From: Deltaproteobacteria bacterium
GTDB taxonomy: Bacteria > Desulfobacterota > Desulfobacteria > Desulfobacterales > SG8-13
DNA: 6,960 nt
Direction of reading: 5' to 3'
NCBI GenBank assembly: GCA_024639205.1
Contig: JAHEIV010000155.1
Span: 1-6,960, forward strand
Below, piece by piece: positions 5,361 to 6,960 of the stretch (position 1 is the stretch's first letter; every line of letters starts with the position of its first letter). A program made the translations under genes and the position numbers. A model generated the notes under the pieces. The model worked only from the letters and a program-made list of their open reading frames with translations. It made no database searches and was not told the DNA's origin.

Positions 5361-6960
5361 CTACTGCCCGGTAATCAGCCGGATCAGCAGACCCGGAAGT
5401 GTTCGCAGACTTGCCGGTTTGCGACCGCGGCGGCTGTTGATAGCGCCGATTTCAAATGCCAGCCGCCATTGGCGCATTAAAACTGCGTATGCCCGCCACA
5501 GGCTCGTGCCGGGGCTATAAATGTGGGTAGCCTCGGACGTGATGCCGTTGAGCTCGACGACCTTGAAATTTCGACCCTTTCGAAAGTCATCGACAGACGG
5601 TGTAAGGATATCGTAGCAGCCGAAATAAAACCCTTCGAACTCTTTGCTCAGATTGTCGATGGCCGCTTCCAGCTCCGCGGACCAGACGGCGCTTCCGTCC
5701 AGAAACACTGCGCCGCGACAGCGGGTTCCGACTTCCACCAGTTCAAACGCCTCTCCTTTTTGCAGTACGGTAAACAATTTGTCCTGGTGCTTGCGCATGT
5801 GAAATGCAGCCATGCAAACGGCCCGATCATCCTGCAGTATGAGCTGTTCCAGGGTGCTGCGGCCGTCGCCGATTACTTTCAGCAGCGGTTTGTCCGTTAT
5901 GGAAAAGATCCGGCCGGCATCGGCATCCGGGTACCGGTAGTAAAAAACGCCGAACTCGCGACCATCTGCGTATTCCTGGATAATCTGGTCCGTTTTCGCT
6001 TCGCTCAGGTGTTGCTCCAGCTGCTGTTCGGAACGAACGATGACTACGCCCTCACCGCGCTGGCCGACATCCGGTTTGAGCACCACCGGATAATCGGAAT
6101 CGAGCTGTTGCAGGAAATCCGTCGCCTGGCGGGTTTTAGCGGAGACAGAATCCCGGCTGCGAATCAGGCGGTGGCGCGCGACAAGCGGCGCGCAGTCTTT
6201 AAAGTTGTTCAGGATCTGTGATTTAGACTCTTTGCGGGAACCGCCTTCGGGAATGCCTGGATTGCACGCGGTAAAAAGCGTCAACGACCGAAACCGCAGA
6301 CTCAGGTAAATGAAGTATCCGATCACCGGCAGATAAAAAACAACCGGCGGCCACAATTCCCAGCGCGTCACACGGCGAAAGGATGAGAGCAGTAACCGGC
6401 GTCCGCGATAGGAAAACAGTGGAGTGATGAGCTTGACACCCACCCACAGCATTACAACGGTGGCGATCACCACTACAAGGGCATAGCGACCGAACAGATC
6501 GTAATAGGCAAACATGCGGGTGCCGACGGCAGCCGACAGTCCCACAAGCAGCGGCGTCCAAAGGGCCACTGCCACGGTAAAATAAAATACGAACTGCCCC
6601 AAGCGGGTGTGCAGCACCCCGGCGGCGAAATAGGTCGGAAGCCGCAGCCCGGGCATGAAGCGGCTGGTGAGAATGATGATCGGTCCCCTGGCGGTAAACC
6701 AGTCGGAGGTCCTCTTGATGTCTGCCTCCTTGACCAGCCACTTGAATGGGGAAACCTTCAGCGCGGGCCGTCCTAAAAACCGTCCGGCTGCGTAAAGCAG
6801 GATGTCACCGATAAGAATGCCGGAAAATGAAGCCGCAACGGCAGGGACAATTCCTAAAGTGCCCCGGGCGACCAGCAGGCCCGCACCGATACAGGTGAGA
6901 TCCTCGCTGATTAGTGTGGCTGCCGCCAGCAGGATCACTACCAGCACCAGAGACTTGCCG
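5361..6960 (-). CDS. DedA/VTT-domain membrane protein fused to an ATP-grasp ligase domain (start outside window)
   Basis: The frame is open from the window edge at 6960 to a TAG at 5361, over 530 residues. Numbering from the GTG at 6947: residues 1-180 are a DedA/VTT membrane domain, with SEDLTCIGAGLLVARG (14-29), ILIGDILLYAAGRFLGR (44-60) and the family signature SRFMPGLRLPTYFAAG (95-110). A further hydrophobic segment lies at 200-217. Then FTACNPGIPEGGSRKESK (225-242) opens an ATP-grasp domain with VVLKPDVGQRGEGVVIV (288-304, ATP-binding Lys291), IIQEYADGREFGVFYY (322-337) and the metal-binding VVELNGITSEATHIYSP (463-479, Glu466 and Asn468). DedA-family proteins are linked to lipid-carrier flipping and membrane homeostasis; ATP-grasp enzymes join a carboxylate to an amine or other nucleophile. 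The true start probably lies beyond the window: hydrophobic coding continues upstream and no ribosome site precedes the GTG. Substrate unknown. Confidence 0.85.
   Translation of the reverse strand, partial: GKSLVLVVILLAAATLISEDLTCIGAGLLVARGTLGIVPAVAASFSGILIGDILLYAAGRFLGRPALKVSPFKWLVKEADIKRTSDWFTARGPIIILTSRFMPGLRLPTYFAAGVLHTRLGQFVFYFTVAVALWTPLLVGLSAAVGTRMFAYYDLFGRYALVVVIATVVMLWVGVKLITPLFSYRGRRLLLSSFRRVTRWELWPPVVFYLPVIGYFIYLSLRFRSLTLFTACNPGIPEGGSRKESKSQILNNFKDCAPLVARHRLIRSRDSVSAKTRQATDFLQQLDSDYPVVLKPDVGQRGEGVVIVRSEQQLEQHLSEAKTDQIIQEYADGREFGVFYYRYPDADAGRIFSITDKPLLKVIGDGRSTLEQLILQDDRAVCMAAFHMRKHQDKLFTVLQKGEAFELVEVGTRCRGAVFLDGSAVWSAELEAAIDNLSKEFEGFYFGCYDILTPSVDDFRKGRNFKVVELNGITSEATHIYSPGTSLWRAYAVLMRQWRLAFEIGAINSRRGRKPASLRTLPGLLIRLITGQ

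Noticed and set aside
5361..5376. GCCG-CCAG-CGGC hairpin at the end of the DedA/ATP-grasp gene
   Set aside because: The stem overlaps or abuts the stop codon, is only 4 bp and has no U-tract, so there is no support for a terminator.
5523..6221. A 232-codon open frame on the plus strand
   Set aside because: It lies wholly antisense to the ATP-grasp domain, whose motifs are clear. It has no ribosome site and no recognisable product; it is a codon-bias shadow.

Overview
The window reads as ordinary chromosomal DNA from an anaerobic deltaproteobacterium (Desulfobacterota, probably a sulfate-reducer relative). The evidence is a moderately GC-rich composition, an in-frame UGA at the conserved cysteine of a HesB/IscA-type protein that implies selenocysteine use, and an FmdB-type zinc-ribbon protein with the long acidic tail I associate with that group. 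The assignment is an inference from style; no rRNA or other marker is present. I see no tRNA, rRNA, CRISPR array, IS element or phage gene.

Layout. Positions 1-208 (minus) hold the N-terminal part of a HesB/IscA-family protein, cut by the window edge, with UGA at codon 33 and a SECIS-like hairpin just downstream. Its own TTGACA promoter lies at 273-301. Positions 415-1479 (minus) hold a two-gene unit: an FmdB zinc-ribbon protein followed by a macrodomain ADP-ribose hydrolase/deacetylase. Its likely promoter lies about 200 bp upstream (1683-1712), and the transcript would begin exactly where a long rod-like RNA fold begins (1551-1677).

Positions 1849-3875 (plus) form a compact three-gene run: ndk (nucleoside diphosphate kinase), a TrmJ-type tRNA 2'-O-methyltransferase that shares one base with the ndk stop, and a fumarylacetoacetate-hydrolase-fold enzyme 3 bp further on. 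The run meets a convergent class II aldolase gene (3877-4533, minus) with only one base between the two stop codons. The right side is all minus strand: a large fusion of a DedA/VTT membrane domain with a cytosolic ATP-grasp ligase domain (5361 to beyond 6960), then a putative lipoprotein of unknown function (4661-5173) ending in a modest U-tract terminator.

Working together: ndk and trmJ are housekeeping (nucleotide pools, tRNA modification). The FAH-fold enzyme and the class II aldolase are both small-molecule carbon-carbon or keto-acid enzymes and may share a catabolic theme, though they are on opposite strands. The most unusual items are the UGA-containing HesB gene, the DedA/ATP-grasp fusion, and the structured RNA leader upstream of fmdB. 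I did not find a clear multi-gene novel system.
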